A DNA stretch of 27,057 nt. It comes from JAAEQG01 sp023133475. GTDB taxonomy: Bacteria > Planctomycetota > Phycisphaerae > UBA1845. The notes below the pieces were generated by a model. It did not search any database. It worked only from the letters and a program-made list of their open reading frames with translations, and was not told the DNA's origin. The stretch covers positions 1-27,057 of the forward strand of contig DAOVLE010000045.1 of the NCBI GenBank assembly GCA_030631415.1. The letters run 5' to 3'. Shown piece after piece: positions 18,990 to 27,057 of this stretch; positions within the stretch are counted from its first letter, which is position 1; the number at the start of each line of letters is the position of its first letter. A program made the translations under genes and the position numbers.

Positions 18990-21962
18990 ATGAATGCGAA
19001 ATGCGGAATAGCGAATAGCGGATGCCGGGCGGAGCACTCGTTCGAGCAACACCATGCCTCGTGGAGACGCCGCGTGGCGCTCGCGTTGGCGATCTGCGCC
19101 GGGTTGGGGCTATCGCTGGCTGGTTTCGCGGTCGTGCGGACGTGGGAGCAGCAACAGACCCGGATAGAGTTCGATCACCAGGCTGATGCCTGGACCTCGC
19201 TGATCGAATTGGAGTTCAAGACCCACCTCCAGGAACTCGACGCCCTGGGGCGTTTCTACGACGGTTCCAAGTTCGTCGACCGCGCGGAGTTTCGAGAGTT
19301 CGTGGGGCCGGTCCTCGCGCAGCATTCCGGCATCCACGCTTTCGAATGGCTCCCGCGTGTGACGGCCGAGCGGCGTGCGGCCCACGAGCAGACCGCCCGC
19401 GAGGATGGGATCGAGGGCTACCGGATCAGCGAGCGTCAGGCCCGGGGCCAGACAGTGAGAGCGGCGGATCGCCCGGAGTATTTCCCCATCGCCTACGCCG
19501 AGCCGCCGGAGGACACGCGGTTGGCGCTGGGCTTTGATTGCGGCTCGGTCCCCGCGCGGCGCGCGGCGCTCGAGCGGGCCCGCGATAGCGGCCAAGCGAC
19601 GGCCACCGAGCGGGTCGCACTCGCCGAAACGGTGCCGGAGCGCTTCGGCGTGTTGGTGCTGCTGCCGGTCTATCGGGGGCCGACGGGCACCGTGCGGGAG
19701 CGCCGCGCGAGCCTGATGGGCTTTGCCGCGACGGTTATGCACATCGGCGAAGCGATCGAGCAGGCGATATGTCTGTTGAAGCAAGCCGGAGGCATCGACA
19801 TCCGAGTCGTGGACCAGTCGGCACCTGAGAACCAGCGTCACCTCTACACCCACGTTTCACGTTCGCGCTCGGAGCAGACTCCCGAATCCGCCGTCGCCGA
19901 GGACGCCAAGGCTGCGACTCTGCGTTTTAGCAGGGCGTTCACGCTGGGCGGGCGTCAGTGGGAGGTCATCTGCACGCCGGCGCCGGTGTTCCTGGCCGCT
20001 CAACGCGTCTGGGGATCGTGGGCGTTCCTCGCTACCGGCATGTTGCTGACCGCCCTGCTGACGGTCTATCTGCTGGGACTCCAGCAGTGCACTCGGGAGA
20101 TCGCGGAACTGGTAAAAGAAAAGACGGCGGCGCTGAGGAAGAGTGAGGAGCAGTTTGACCTGGCCGTTCGCGGCTCGGGCGACGGGATTTGGGACTGGAA
20201 CACAACAACCGACGTGGTCAACTACTCGCCACGCTTCAAGGAACTGCTCGGCTACGAAGACGCCGAGTTCCCGGACGTGTTTGAAAGCTTCGAGTCCCGT
20301 CTGTATCCCGAGGACCATGGTCCGACGATAAAGGCCATGCGAGATTGCATCGAGCGCCAGGTCGGATTCGATCTGGAGTGGCGCCTGCGCACGAAGAGCG
20401 GCGACTATCGGTGGTTCAACTGTCGTGGGCTTCCAGCGGCGAGCAAGTCCGGCCGCCGCTTCCGTTGGCTCGGCACCATGCGTGACATCACGAATCACAA
20501 GCAAGCGGAGGCCGCTACAGCCACCCGCTCCGTCGAACTCGAGCAGCAGACGGTCGAGCTGGAGAAGAGCCGCCGGGTTGCCATAGGCATGATGGAGGAC
20601 GCCGAGGCGGCCCGAAAGCTGGCGGAGGCGGCGCGGGAGGAGCTGCGCGAAGGCAACGCCATGATGGTCGATGGGCTGGAACGCGAGAAGCGTGCCGCGA
20701 TGGAGCAGCTCGAAGACGCGAAGGAAGCCGCCGAGGCTGCCACGCGCTCCAAGAGCGAGTTCCTGGCCAACATGAGCCACGAGATTCGCACGCCGATGAC
20801 CGCCATCCTGGGGTTCACGGAGAATATGCTCGCCCCCGACATCTCGGGCTCCGATCGGCTCAACGCGGTGCACACCGTCCGCCGCAACGGCGAGCACTTG
20901 CTCCAGATCATCAACGACATCCTGGACATCTCCAAGATCGAAGCCGGAAAGCTGGAAATCGAGCATATCCGCTGCTCGCCGATCCAGGTGGTGGGCGACG
21001 TCAAGTCGCTCATGCAGGTCCGGGCCGACGCCAAGAACCTGCCCTTCAACATCGAGTTCATCGGAGCCGTGCCGGAAACCATCGAGAGCGACCCCACGCG
21101 ACTCAAACAAATCCTCGTGAACCTGATCGGCAACGCCATCAAGTTCACCGAGACCGGCGGCGTCCGGCTCATCACCCGGTTTGTCGATGACGACGCCGAA
21201 CCCAACATACAGTTTGATGTGGTGGACACAGGTATCGGCATGACCGAGGAGCAGGTGGGCAAGATGTTCCAAGCCTTTACGCAGGCTGATACCTCCACCA
21301 CCCGCAAGTTCGGCGGCACCGGGCTGGGATTGATGATCAGCAAGCGATTGGCTGAAATGCTGGGCGGCGACATCACCTTCGATAGCAAGGCTGGCGAGGG
21401 CAGCATGTTTCGCGTAACGATCACCACGGGAGCGCTCGACGGCGTTAAGATGATCGCAGACCCGCTGTTGGCGACGATCGTCACGCCCGAGACGACCGCC
21501 GCGGCGATGAGCGCTAACCAGTCGGCCCTGGAAGGCTGCCGCGTCCTGCTGGCCGAGGACGGCCCGGACAATCAGCGGCTCATAGGCCATGTGCTGAAGA
21601 AGGCCGGCGTGGGAGTCACGATAGTCGATAACGGCAAGCTCGCCGCAGAGGCGGCGCTGGCTGCGCGTGACGAGGGCAATCCGTTCGACGTGATCCTGAT
21701 GGACATGCAGATGCCGGTGATGGACGGCTATGAGGCTACGGGCTTACTGCGTCAGAAGGGCTACACTGGCTCGATCATTGCCCTGACGGCTCACGCCATG
21801 GCGAGTGACCGGCAGAAGTGCCTCGACGCCGGCTGCGACGACTACGCCAGCAAACCGATCGATCGGAAGAAGATGATCGAGACCATCCGCCGGCACCTGG
21901 GCGCGACGGTTGCCGTGGGGGCCTCCGCGTTGTCGTCGTCGGGGGGTGGCCCATGGCTTTAG
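18990..21962 (+). CDS. CHASE-PAS hybrid histidine kinase with C-terminal receiver
   Basis: A 990-residue membrane kinase. The order is TM1 (about 28-49), periplasmic CHASE-type sensor domain (about 60-335, with FREFVGPVLAQHSGIHAFEWLPRV), TM2 (about 344-363), PAS_3-like domain (about 388-505, GSGDGIWDWN...ITNHKQAE), a coiled coil, HisKA with phospho-acceptor His597 (NMSHEIRTP), an ATPase domain with N box NLIGNAIKFTE, G boxes DTGIGM and GGTGLGL, and a receiver domain (about 846-970) with phospho-acceptor Asp905 (LMDMQMPVMDGYE) and conserved Lys (SKPID). It autophosphorylates and passes phosphate to its own receiver; no Hpt or output protein is nearby. It follows the small ORF by one base, with GGAG 6 nt before ATG 18990. 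Its TAG stop lies in a family B repeat. Confidence 0.92.
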   Translation: MNAKCGIANSGCRAEHSFEQHHASWRRRVALALAICAGLGLSLAGFAVVRTWEQQQTRIEFDHQADAWTSLIELEFKTHLQELDALGRFYDGSKFVDRAEFREFVGPVLAQHSGIHAFEWLPRVTAERRAAHEQTAREDGIEGYRISERQARGQTVRAADRPEYFPIAYAEPPEDTRLALGFDCGSVPARRAALERARDSGQATATERVALAETVPERFGVLVLLPVYRGPTGTVRERRASLMGFAATVMHIGEAIEQAICLLKQAGGIDIRVVDQSAPENQRHLYTHVSRSRSEQTPESAVAEDAKAATLRFSRAFTLGGRQWEVICTPAPVFLAAQRVWGSWAFLATGMLLTALLTVYLLGLQQCTREIAELVKEKTAALRKSEEQFDLAVRGSGDGIWDWNTTTDVVNYSPRFKELLGYEDAEFPDVFESFESRLYPEDHGPTIKAMRDCIERQVGFDLEWRLRTKSGDYRWFNCRGLPAASKSGRRFRWLGTMRDITNHKQAEAATATRSVELEQQTVELEKSRRVAIGMMEDAEAARKLAEAAREELREGNAMMVDGLEREKRAAMEQLEDAKEAAEAATRSKSEFLANMSHEIRTPMTAILGFTENMLAPDISGSDRLNAVHTVRRNGEHLLQIINDILDISKIEAGKLEIEHIRCSPIQVVGDVKSLMQVRADAKNLPFNIEFIGAVPETIESDPTRLKQILVNLIGNAIKFTETGGVRLITRFVDDDAEPNIQFDVVDTGIGMTEEQVGKMFQAFTQADTSTTRKFGGTGLGLMISKRLAEMLGGDITFDSKAGEGSMFRVTITTGALDGVKMIADPLLATIVTPETTAAAMSANQSALEGCRVLLAEDGPDNQRLIGHVLKKAGVGVTIVDNGKLAAEAALAARDEGNPFDVILMDMQMPVMDGYEATGLLRQKGYTGSIIALTAHAMASDRQKCLDAGCDDYASKPIDRKKMIETIRRHLGATVAVGASALSSSGGGPWL

Positions 21963-22004
21963 CCTTGGGGGACACGAATCGGCGAACAATTCGCGTCCCC
22001 CACC
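21944..22004. repeat. family B palindrome, truncated, covering the kinase stop codon
   Basis: The left arm GGGTGGCCCATGGCTTTAG contains the kinase stop TAG (21960-21962). The inner arms GGGGGACACGAAT and ATTCGCGTCCCCC pair (21967-22001). The outer right arm found at 1236-1317 is missing, ending 4 nt before the stop codon of the convergent gene (22009). Confidence 0.82.
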
Positions 22005-22008
22005 TTCT

Positions 22009-25000
22009 TCAGAGTGTCTTGCCGGAGCCGGTGAAGGCTGTCTGGAAGATGGCGAAGTCGTCCAAGTCCACGTTGTCGTCGTCGTCCAGGTCGGCGCTGT
22101 CACAACCCTCGGGATAAGCGACCACCGGCCCCATCAGGCAATCGTAGAAGAGGTTGAAGTCGCCAAGGTCCACGTCGCCGTCGAGATCGAGGTCTCCGGG
22201 CAGGTCGACCTGCAGGCAAGCATCCCCTCCGATCGGGTCGTTGCTGCCGTCGAACGAAAACGCGCCGACAAAGCAATACTCACCCGGCACATCCGCCGGC
22301 GGCAGCACCTCGTAAGTGACTTCCTCCGGGATGTACGGCGCAAAGTACGGGCCCCATTTCACCTTGCCATGGACTGCATCCCAGGCGCCGCTGTTGCTGA
22401 TCTCCCGCACCAGCCACCCGGACGGCGGCTCCTCCTCCAGCAGGACGACCGACACCTCGGGCGGAGGCTGAATGCTGATTGCGACTTCGAACCACGTTTC
22501 CGACCTTACCGACGCCGGCAGGTCCCGCGATGCGCCGCCGCGCCCCAACGCTGATCCAGCCTCGCGGCCATCGCAGCAGAATGGCGGGATCGGGGGACAA
22601 CCGGTCAGGTACCAATCCTCATCGACGCCGTCCCAGCAGTAGCACTCGCCACCCGTCCAGACGTATGCCGACCGCCCCGTGCCGGCCATGTCGTCGTTGC
22701 ACCCGCGTCTCCAGGCGCACGCGTAGCCAATCATCTCGCACATTTCGACTCGGCCGTCCTCGCACGTGGCGCACGAGCAGTCGCCGCACCCGGTGCACGT
22801 CGGCTGCGGCTTATCGGCGGGGATGAACGCGCCGGTCGGCCCAGCGACGCAAGCGTTCCCACAAATCTCCTCGTTGGCGCCGCCATTAACGGAAATCACG
22901 CCGACGAAGCAGTGCTCGCCATCGGCGTCGGGCGGCGGCGTGACCGTGTAGCTGACCTGTGTCGGGAACGGCTCATATAACGGGCCCCACTTCACCTTCT
23001 GATTGATGTCGTCCCACACGCCGGGGATGCTGATGTCCGAGACGATCCAGCCGGCCGGCGGCTGGTCTTCCAGCCCAATGGCCCACGCCTCGGGCGGCGC
23101 AACGATGTTGATCTCCACCGGCTTCGGGTCATCGCCGCAATAGGACGGCCAAAGCACGGTGAGGTCGCGGACCGCGGCGCACTGCTCACCCAGCCCGCTT
23201 AGAGCGAGTATGCACGGATTCTCGTCGGCATCGTCACTGACGATCTCCAGGGTGGCCACTTTGCCCTCAAGGGTGTCGGGGCAGAAGCGCACGCCAACGG
23301 TGTGCATCTCGGCAGGGCTCAGGTTGAATGCGCCCTCGCCTTGGGTGAACTCGAACTCCGCGGCGTTGTCGCCGCCCAGTGTGACTGTGCTGATCAGGGG
23401 TGCCGTGCCCTTATTGCTGATGACCCAGACGTGTTCGATGCTGCACGTGGTAGCCGGCACAGCCCCGTAATCGAAACCGGAGAGTTCTTCGCAGTTGATT
23501 TCCGGCTCGCCCGGCGGAATGCCCTCGCCGCTGATCGCCAGGTCACACGGGTTTTCATCGGGATCGTTGGACTCGATGTGCAGGGTCGCGGATTTGCTAC
23601 CCACCGTGTCGGGGCAGAATTGGATACCAACGGTGTGCGTCAGGCCGGGGCCAATGTCAAAACCGCCTTCGCCGACCGTGAACTGATATTCCGCGGCGTC
23701 GGCGCCGCTCAGTGAGACCGTGCCACTCAGGTTGGCCGTGCCCTCATTGCTGATAATCCAAGTGTGTTCGAGGCCGCACCCGTTGGTGGTGACTGGGCCG
23801 AAATCGAAGCCGGCCAGGTCCTCGCAATTGATGTCGGGCTCGCCTTCGCCGGTGCCGCTCAGTGGCAGGTCACAGGGGTTTTCGTCTGGGTCGTTGCTGA
23901 CAATGTGCAACAGCGCCGTCTTGTCGCCGGCGGAATTGGGGCAGAAGCGCACGCCGACCGTTGTGATGTCGTCCGGATCGAGCGTGAAACCGCCGCCGCC
24001 CTCGCTGAACTGGAACTCCGCCGCATCGACTCCCGTCAGCAGCACACTACCGGTCAGCGGGGCGGTGCCCTCGTTGATGATGTTCCATATATGCTCGGTC
24101 GTGCAGGTGCCGACCCCGTTCGTGCCGAAGTCGAAGCCGGACAGATCCTCAATGCAGTTGATGTCCGGGATATCCGGCAAGCAGGTGGCCAGGAATTGGA
24201 TGCTCTGGTTCACCGCCTCGTGCATCGTATCGACCGTGATCTCGATCGGCGGCACGCCATTGGAATTGCCAGCCACGATATGCTCGAACGTGCAGCCCTG
24301 CTTGCCGGGCGTGACGGTGTACGTTCCGCCGGGCACGTCGGCGATCTGCCACAGTCCCTGGCTGCCGCTGGTGCTCGTCTCGAACGTGCCGTTCGTTCCG
24401 ACGACCGTGATCTGGACATCCGCCTCGCCGCTACCGAGCGGATTACCCAGGTCGGTGTAGACCGCTCCCCCGATGAGAAAGCCCAGGCACGTGCCGCTCA
24501 GGGCCACGTCGCACACAGGCTCGCCCGGGTCGTTGCTGGTGATGCGCAGTATGGCGGACTTCAGCCCGAGGGCATCGCAACAGAAGCGGACACCGACGTT
24601 TCGGCTCATGGCAGGTTCGAGGGCAAAGGTGCCGCCGCCTTCAGTAAGTTCGAAGATGGCCGCATCCGGGCCGGCCAGCAGAATCTCGCCGCTGAGGGTT
24701 TCCGTGCCCACGTTGATGATTGACCAGTAATGCACGTCGCTGCATTCGTCCAGGATCGCGCCCCAGTCATAATCGTCCAGGTCTTCGCAGTTGATGCCCG
24801 GCCCCGTTCCAGTGCCGTCCAGGGCTAGATCGCAGGGGTTCTCATCTGCGTCGTTGCTGTTGATGCGCAGCGTGGCGCTCTTCGCCCCGCCGGATGTGGG
24901 ACGGAACTGCACGCCGACCGTCAGGCTCTGATCCGGATCGAGTGCAAAGGCGCCCCCGCCCCGCGTGAACTCGAACTCGTCGGCATCCGCGCCCTCCAGC

Positions 25001-26598
25001 CCGCTGGTGCCGATCAGCGCAGTCGTACCTTCGTTGGTCACCGTCCAGGTGTACTCCAAGCCGCACGTGCCGGCATCCACTTCGCCGAAATCAAAGCCGG
25101 TCAAGTCTTCGCAGTTGATGTCCGGGCCTGTCCCGGTGCCGTCCAAGGCCAGATCGCAGGGATTCTCATCGGGGTCGTTGCTCCAGATGCGCAGCGTGGC
25201 GGCCTTTGCGCCGGTTGACGTGGGACAGAAGCGCACGCCGACAATGCGGCTTTCGTCAGCTTCGAGCGTGAAAGCGCCGCCGCCCTGCGTAAACTCGAAC
25301 TCGCCCGCGTCCGCGTCCTCCAGCGTGATGCTGCCGGTCAACTGGCCACCGCCCTCGTTGGTCACCGTCCAGGTGTGCTCGGAGCTGCACGTTCCGGCAT
25401 CCACCGCGCCGAAATCAAAGTCCGTCAGATCTTCACAGTTGATGTCCGGCTGCGCATCCTCCGGCCCTATGGTCATGAACGATGATGGATCATTCATGGT
25501 CCTGTATGATGTGTCTGTCCACGCATCGGATCTTTTTATATTCGACAGTCGCACTTCGTCCATCATTCCATCAAGACCTATATGTGGTGCTAGATGGCTT
25601 TCACCCAGATATATAAGCGAATATGCAAAATCCTGCAATGATGTCGCAGTAGCTGTCCCTTGTGATGTCGCATCAATTCTGAAGTTCTGCGAACCTTCTT
25701 CCCAACCAATGGATACATACTTTTGACTAGCCATATTCGCACTTCCCGATATATTCCAATACCCGGGCAACGCGCTCTCGCTATAGAACCCAAACGCACT
25801 GCCATCGCAATACAAAGTAATGAAGCCTCCTGACGCAGGGCGGTCGTAATAGTAACCCGTTGGAGCGTTGTCATCCTGTGTTGTCCACATTTCTACCGTA
25901 CCGCTCAGCGGCGTATGGCAACCTTCAGGCATTGAGATGTAGTCTGCTGTTCCATCAAAATCCTGGCCGTAGCCAACTTGGGACAGTACTTGTGTGGGCA
26001 AATCACCTCCTTGATAGGTCCCATGATTGTTGTTCATTGTGGAATCATAACACACTGAGCCTGCACTCTCGTCCAAATGGTAAACACCAAGATAGCTGGC
26101 ATCCCACACGGCTGTCGCTTCTTGCTGATCTGGAGCAACTGGGTTGCCATAATACAGATACAACGTTGTATCCACACTAGAACTCAGGACAGGGACATTA
26201 ACCCATGCAATAAGCTTCCCAGTCCCGTTATTATAGAGTTCTATCTCATGATTCAATTTAATTCCCGAGTAGTCAATGAATGCGAAATCGTCACCGTTCG
26301 GCTGCGCGTGGCCCGGGAAATCAGTGGATGTATGAGAGACGAGAACCGGGAAACCCGCAAGATAGCCACCACCGCTCACCTGCGTGTGATCAATGACAAT
26401 CTCCTTGCGGTACTGCCAAGCAGAATTCCACCAGGGCGGGTCGGCCGTGGCGTTAGGAACGGCCACGAAGAGAATGGCGGCCGCGGCGATGGGCCAGAGC
26501 ATCGTCCGGGCGCCGGTGCGGATCGTGCCCGTGGCTGTGCGCGGAGCAGGGCGGAATGCGGCAGTGTTGAAGATATTCTGGGTTACTCGCTCTTTCAT
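22009..26598 (-). CDS. exported DUF2341/LamG/choice-of-anchor D protein with dockerin-like tail
   Basis: A 1529-residue secreted protein. ATG 26598 is fixed by GGAGG 8 nt upstream (26607-26611). The signal helix is MLWPIAAAAILFVAVPNATA (ending near residue 52) after a long basic leader. A DUF2341 domain (about 55-145, WWNSAWQYRKEIVID...LYLYYGNP) and a LamG-like domain (about 150-310) follow. Then come three choice-of-anchor D units, a carboxypeptidase-regulatory/SdrD-B-like domain (GGAVYTDLGNPLGSGEADV), and three more D units with FDFG, WTVTNEG, TVGVRFCP and SNDPDENPCDLAL motifs. A domain with KWGP occurs twice around a Cys-rich insert (TCTGCGDCSCATCEDG). The tail (GDLDLDGDVDLGDFN and ADLDDDDNVDLDDFA) is dockerin-like. 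It is probably a surface or extracellular carbohydrate- or protein-binding protein. GC content drops sharply in the first quarter of the gene. It is convergent with the kinase. Confidence 0.88.
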   Translation of the reverse strand: MKERVTQNIFNTAAFRPAPRTATGTIRTGARTMLWPIAAAAILFVAVPNATADPPWWNSAWQYRKEIVIDHTQVSGGGYLAGFPVLVSHTSTDFPGHAQPNGDDFAFIDYSGIKLNHEIELYNNGTGKLIAWVNVPVLSSSVDTTLYLYYGNPVAPDQQEATAVWDASYLGVYHLDESAGSVCYDSTMNNNHGTYQGGDLPTQVLSQVGYGQDFDGTADYISMPEGCHTPLSGTVEMWTTQDDNAPTGYYYDRPASGGFITLYCDGSAFGFYSESALPGYWNISGSANMASQKYVSIGWEEGSQNFRIDATSQGTATATSLQDFAYSLIYLGESHLAPHIGLDGMMDEVRLSNIKRSDAWTDTSYRTMNDPSSFMTIGPEDAQPDINCEDLTDFDFGAVDAGTCSSEHTWTVTNEGGGQLTGSITLEDADAGEFEFTQGGGAFTLEADESRIVGVRFCPTSTGAKAATLRIWSNDPDENPCDLALDGTGTGPDINCEDLTGFDFGEVDAGTCGLEYTWTVTNEGTTALIGTSGLEGADADEFEFTRGGGAFALDPDQSLTVGVQFRPTSGGAKSATLRINSNDADENPCDLALDGTGTGPGINCEDLDDYDWGAILDECSDVHYWSIINVGTETLSGEILLAGPDAAIFELTEGGGTFALEPAMSRNVGVRFCCDALGLKSAILRITSNDPGEPVCDVALSGTCLGFLIGGAVYTDLGNPLGSGEADVQITVVGTNGTFETSTSGSQGLWQIADVPGGTYTVTPGKQGCTFEHIVAGNSNGVPPIEITVDTMHEAVNQSIQFLATCLPDIPDINCIEDLSGFDFGTNGVGTCTTEHIWNIINEGTAPLTGSVLLTGVDAAEFQFSEGGGGFTLDPDDITTVGVRFCPNSAGDKTALLHIVSNDPDENPCDLPLSGTGEGEPDINCEDLAGFDFGPVTTNGCGLEHTWIISNEGTANLSGTVSLSGADAAEYQFTVGEGGFDIGPGLTHTVGIQFCPDTVGSKSATLHIESNDPDENPCDLAISGEGIPPGEPEINCEELSGFDYGAVPATTCSIEHVWVISNKGTAPLISTVTLGGDNAAEFEFTQGEGAFNLSPAEMHTVGVRFCPDTLEGKVATLEIVSDDADENPCILALSGLGEQCAAVRDLTVLWPSYCGDDPKPVEINIVAPPEAWAIGLEDQPPAGWIVSDISIPGVWDDINQKVKWGPLYEPFPTQVSYTVTPPPDADGEHCFVGVISVNGGANEEICGNACVAGPTGAFIPADKPQPTCTGCGDCSCATCEDGRVEMCEMIGYACAWRRGCNDDMAGTGRSAYVWTGGECYCWDGVDEDWYLTGCPPIPPFCCDGREAGSALGRGGASRDLPASVRSETWFEVAISIQPPPEVSVVLLEEEPPSGWLVREISNSGAWDAVHGKVKWGPYFAPYIPEEVTYEVLPPADVPGEYCFVGAFSFDGSNDPIGGDACLQVDLPGDLDLDGDVDLGDFNLFYDCLMGPVVAYPEGCDSADLDDDDNVDLDDFAIFQTAFTGSGKTL

Positions 26599-26746
26599 GA
26601 TTGGGTCCTCCGTCAGGGTATGGTGTTGTCCCTGGTATTTATGTCTCCGATGGCACTGGGGCCGCACAGGTGCGGCCACCAAACGGTATCCGTGGGGTGC
26701 ATGACACTTCCGGCGGGCGAATAGCCCCGGAGGGGCGTGGGTCCTT

Positions 26747-26856
26747 AGAGGGTGTTTAAGAAGCCCGTACCGCCGGCTTCCAGCCGGCAATTCTGCCCGC
26801 GAGGCCGGCAGGATGCCGGCGGTACAAGAGGCGAACGATCTTTTCAAACACCCTCT
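26747..26856. repeat. nested palindromic element (family E), second copy
   Basis: The outer arms AGAGGGTGTTT (26747) and AAACACCCTCT (ending 26856) enclose GTACCGCCGGC (26767) and GCCGGCGGTAC (ending 26825). The inner part is the reverse complement of the 12923-12971 element, with an 11-bp perfect outer stem. Confidence 0.87.
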
Positions 26857-26859
26857 TAG

Positions 26860-27029
26860 CCACGGGCGTAAGCCCGTGGTGCAAGAAACAGTTCCCCCAA
26901 GCCCCGGCAGGGGCGACGGACTGCTGCCCGCAGAGGAAATCTTCCGCCCCGCTGGGGCTTGGGTTCTCACGCCCCCCTGTTTCCACGGGCTTACGCCCGT
27001 GGCTATTAACCTTCGCCCCTGCCGGGGCT
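26860..27029. repeat. large inverted element (family F) with hairpins in both arms
   Basis: CCACGGGCGTAAGCCCGTGG (26860-26879) and CCACGGGCTTACGCCCGTGG (26983-27002) are each self-complementary and pair with each other. AGCCCCGGCAGGGGCGA (about 26899-26916) is matched by TCGCCCCTGCCGGGGCT (about 27013-27029). The element appears to be a composite of two hairpin families. Confidence 0.85.
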
Positions 27030-27057
27030 GAAGACACAACCCGCCGAAACTGTCACG

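Larger units (their letters stand above)
26599..27057. other. upstream region of the choice-of-anchor D gene, mostly palindromic repeats
   Basis: No gene recognised. Positions 26620-26740 should hold the promoter; no clear boxes were seen. Beyond 26747 the sequence is two large palindromic elements (families E and F). Frames open through this stretch on both strands encode repeat text. Confidence 0.6.

Noticed and set aside
19857..21590. Minus-strand open frame of 577 codons
   Set aside because: Antisense to the hybrid histidine kinase, whose motifs are unmistakable on the plus strand.
26599..27039. N-terminal extension of 147 residues to the choice-of-anchor D protein
   Set aside because: The extension is encoded by the family E and F palindromes; ATG 26598 has a good GGAGG and is followed by a signal sequence.

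Overview
The window looks like chromosomal DNA of a GC-rich Planctomycetota bacterium, probably Phycisphaerae. This is inference from family content: two very long exported proteins with dockerin-like tails, 'DCNxNGxPDECD' calcium-type repeats, six choice-of-anchor D units, a DUF6788-type transposon partner protein, and intergenic spaces packed with several families of palindromic repeats. No rRNA, tRNA or CRISPR was recognised.

Layout: (1) 1-1400, an alpha/beta hydrolase (+), then a gap made almost wholly of palindromic repeats. (2) 1413-9962, a 2849-residue secreted repeat protein (-) with cohesin-like, Ig-like and dockerin-like domains near its C-terminus. (3) 10351-12787, housekeeping genes ndk (+) and rsmA/ksgA (+) around a small helix-turn-helix regulator (-); two convergent arrays of a 21-bp hairpin repeat sit between ndk and the regulator. 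(4) 13184-13429, a Cys/Lys-rich lipoprotein (-) with a clear intrinsic terminator. (5) 13702-14382, a DUF6788 gene behind a perfect inverted repeat, followed by a decayed transposase. (6) 14307-14918, a PD-(D/E)XK-like protein (-). (7) 15165-17208, a GT39-type membrane glycosyltransferase broken into two frames by a small deletion. (8) 17477-21962, a compact sensory operon: a periplasmic-binding, membrane, coiled-coil protein; a 53-codon small ORF with its own Shine-Dalgarno; and a CHASE/PAS hybrid histidine kinase. (9) 22009-26598, a 1529-residue exported DUF2341/LamG/choice-of-anchor D protein (-) whose 5' quarter has clearly lower GC than the rest.

The most distinctive non-genic signal is a superfamily of short REP-like hairpins: a GTAG or GTAC foot, a stem of about 7 bp and a mostly TCC triloop. 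At least twelve intact copies of one family are present. Their loop base triplet varies while the stem stays fixed. They lie in sense orientation at the 3' ends of four genes, supply the actual TAG stop codon of two genes, and one copy is inserted in frame as seven codons inside the giant surface protein. No REP-associated transposase (RAYT) is visible here, so any mobilising enzyme would have to be elsewhere in the genome.

The two giant exported proteins probably act at the cell surface. The sensor operon has no separate output regulator in the window, so its target cannot be told.
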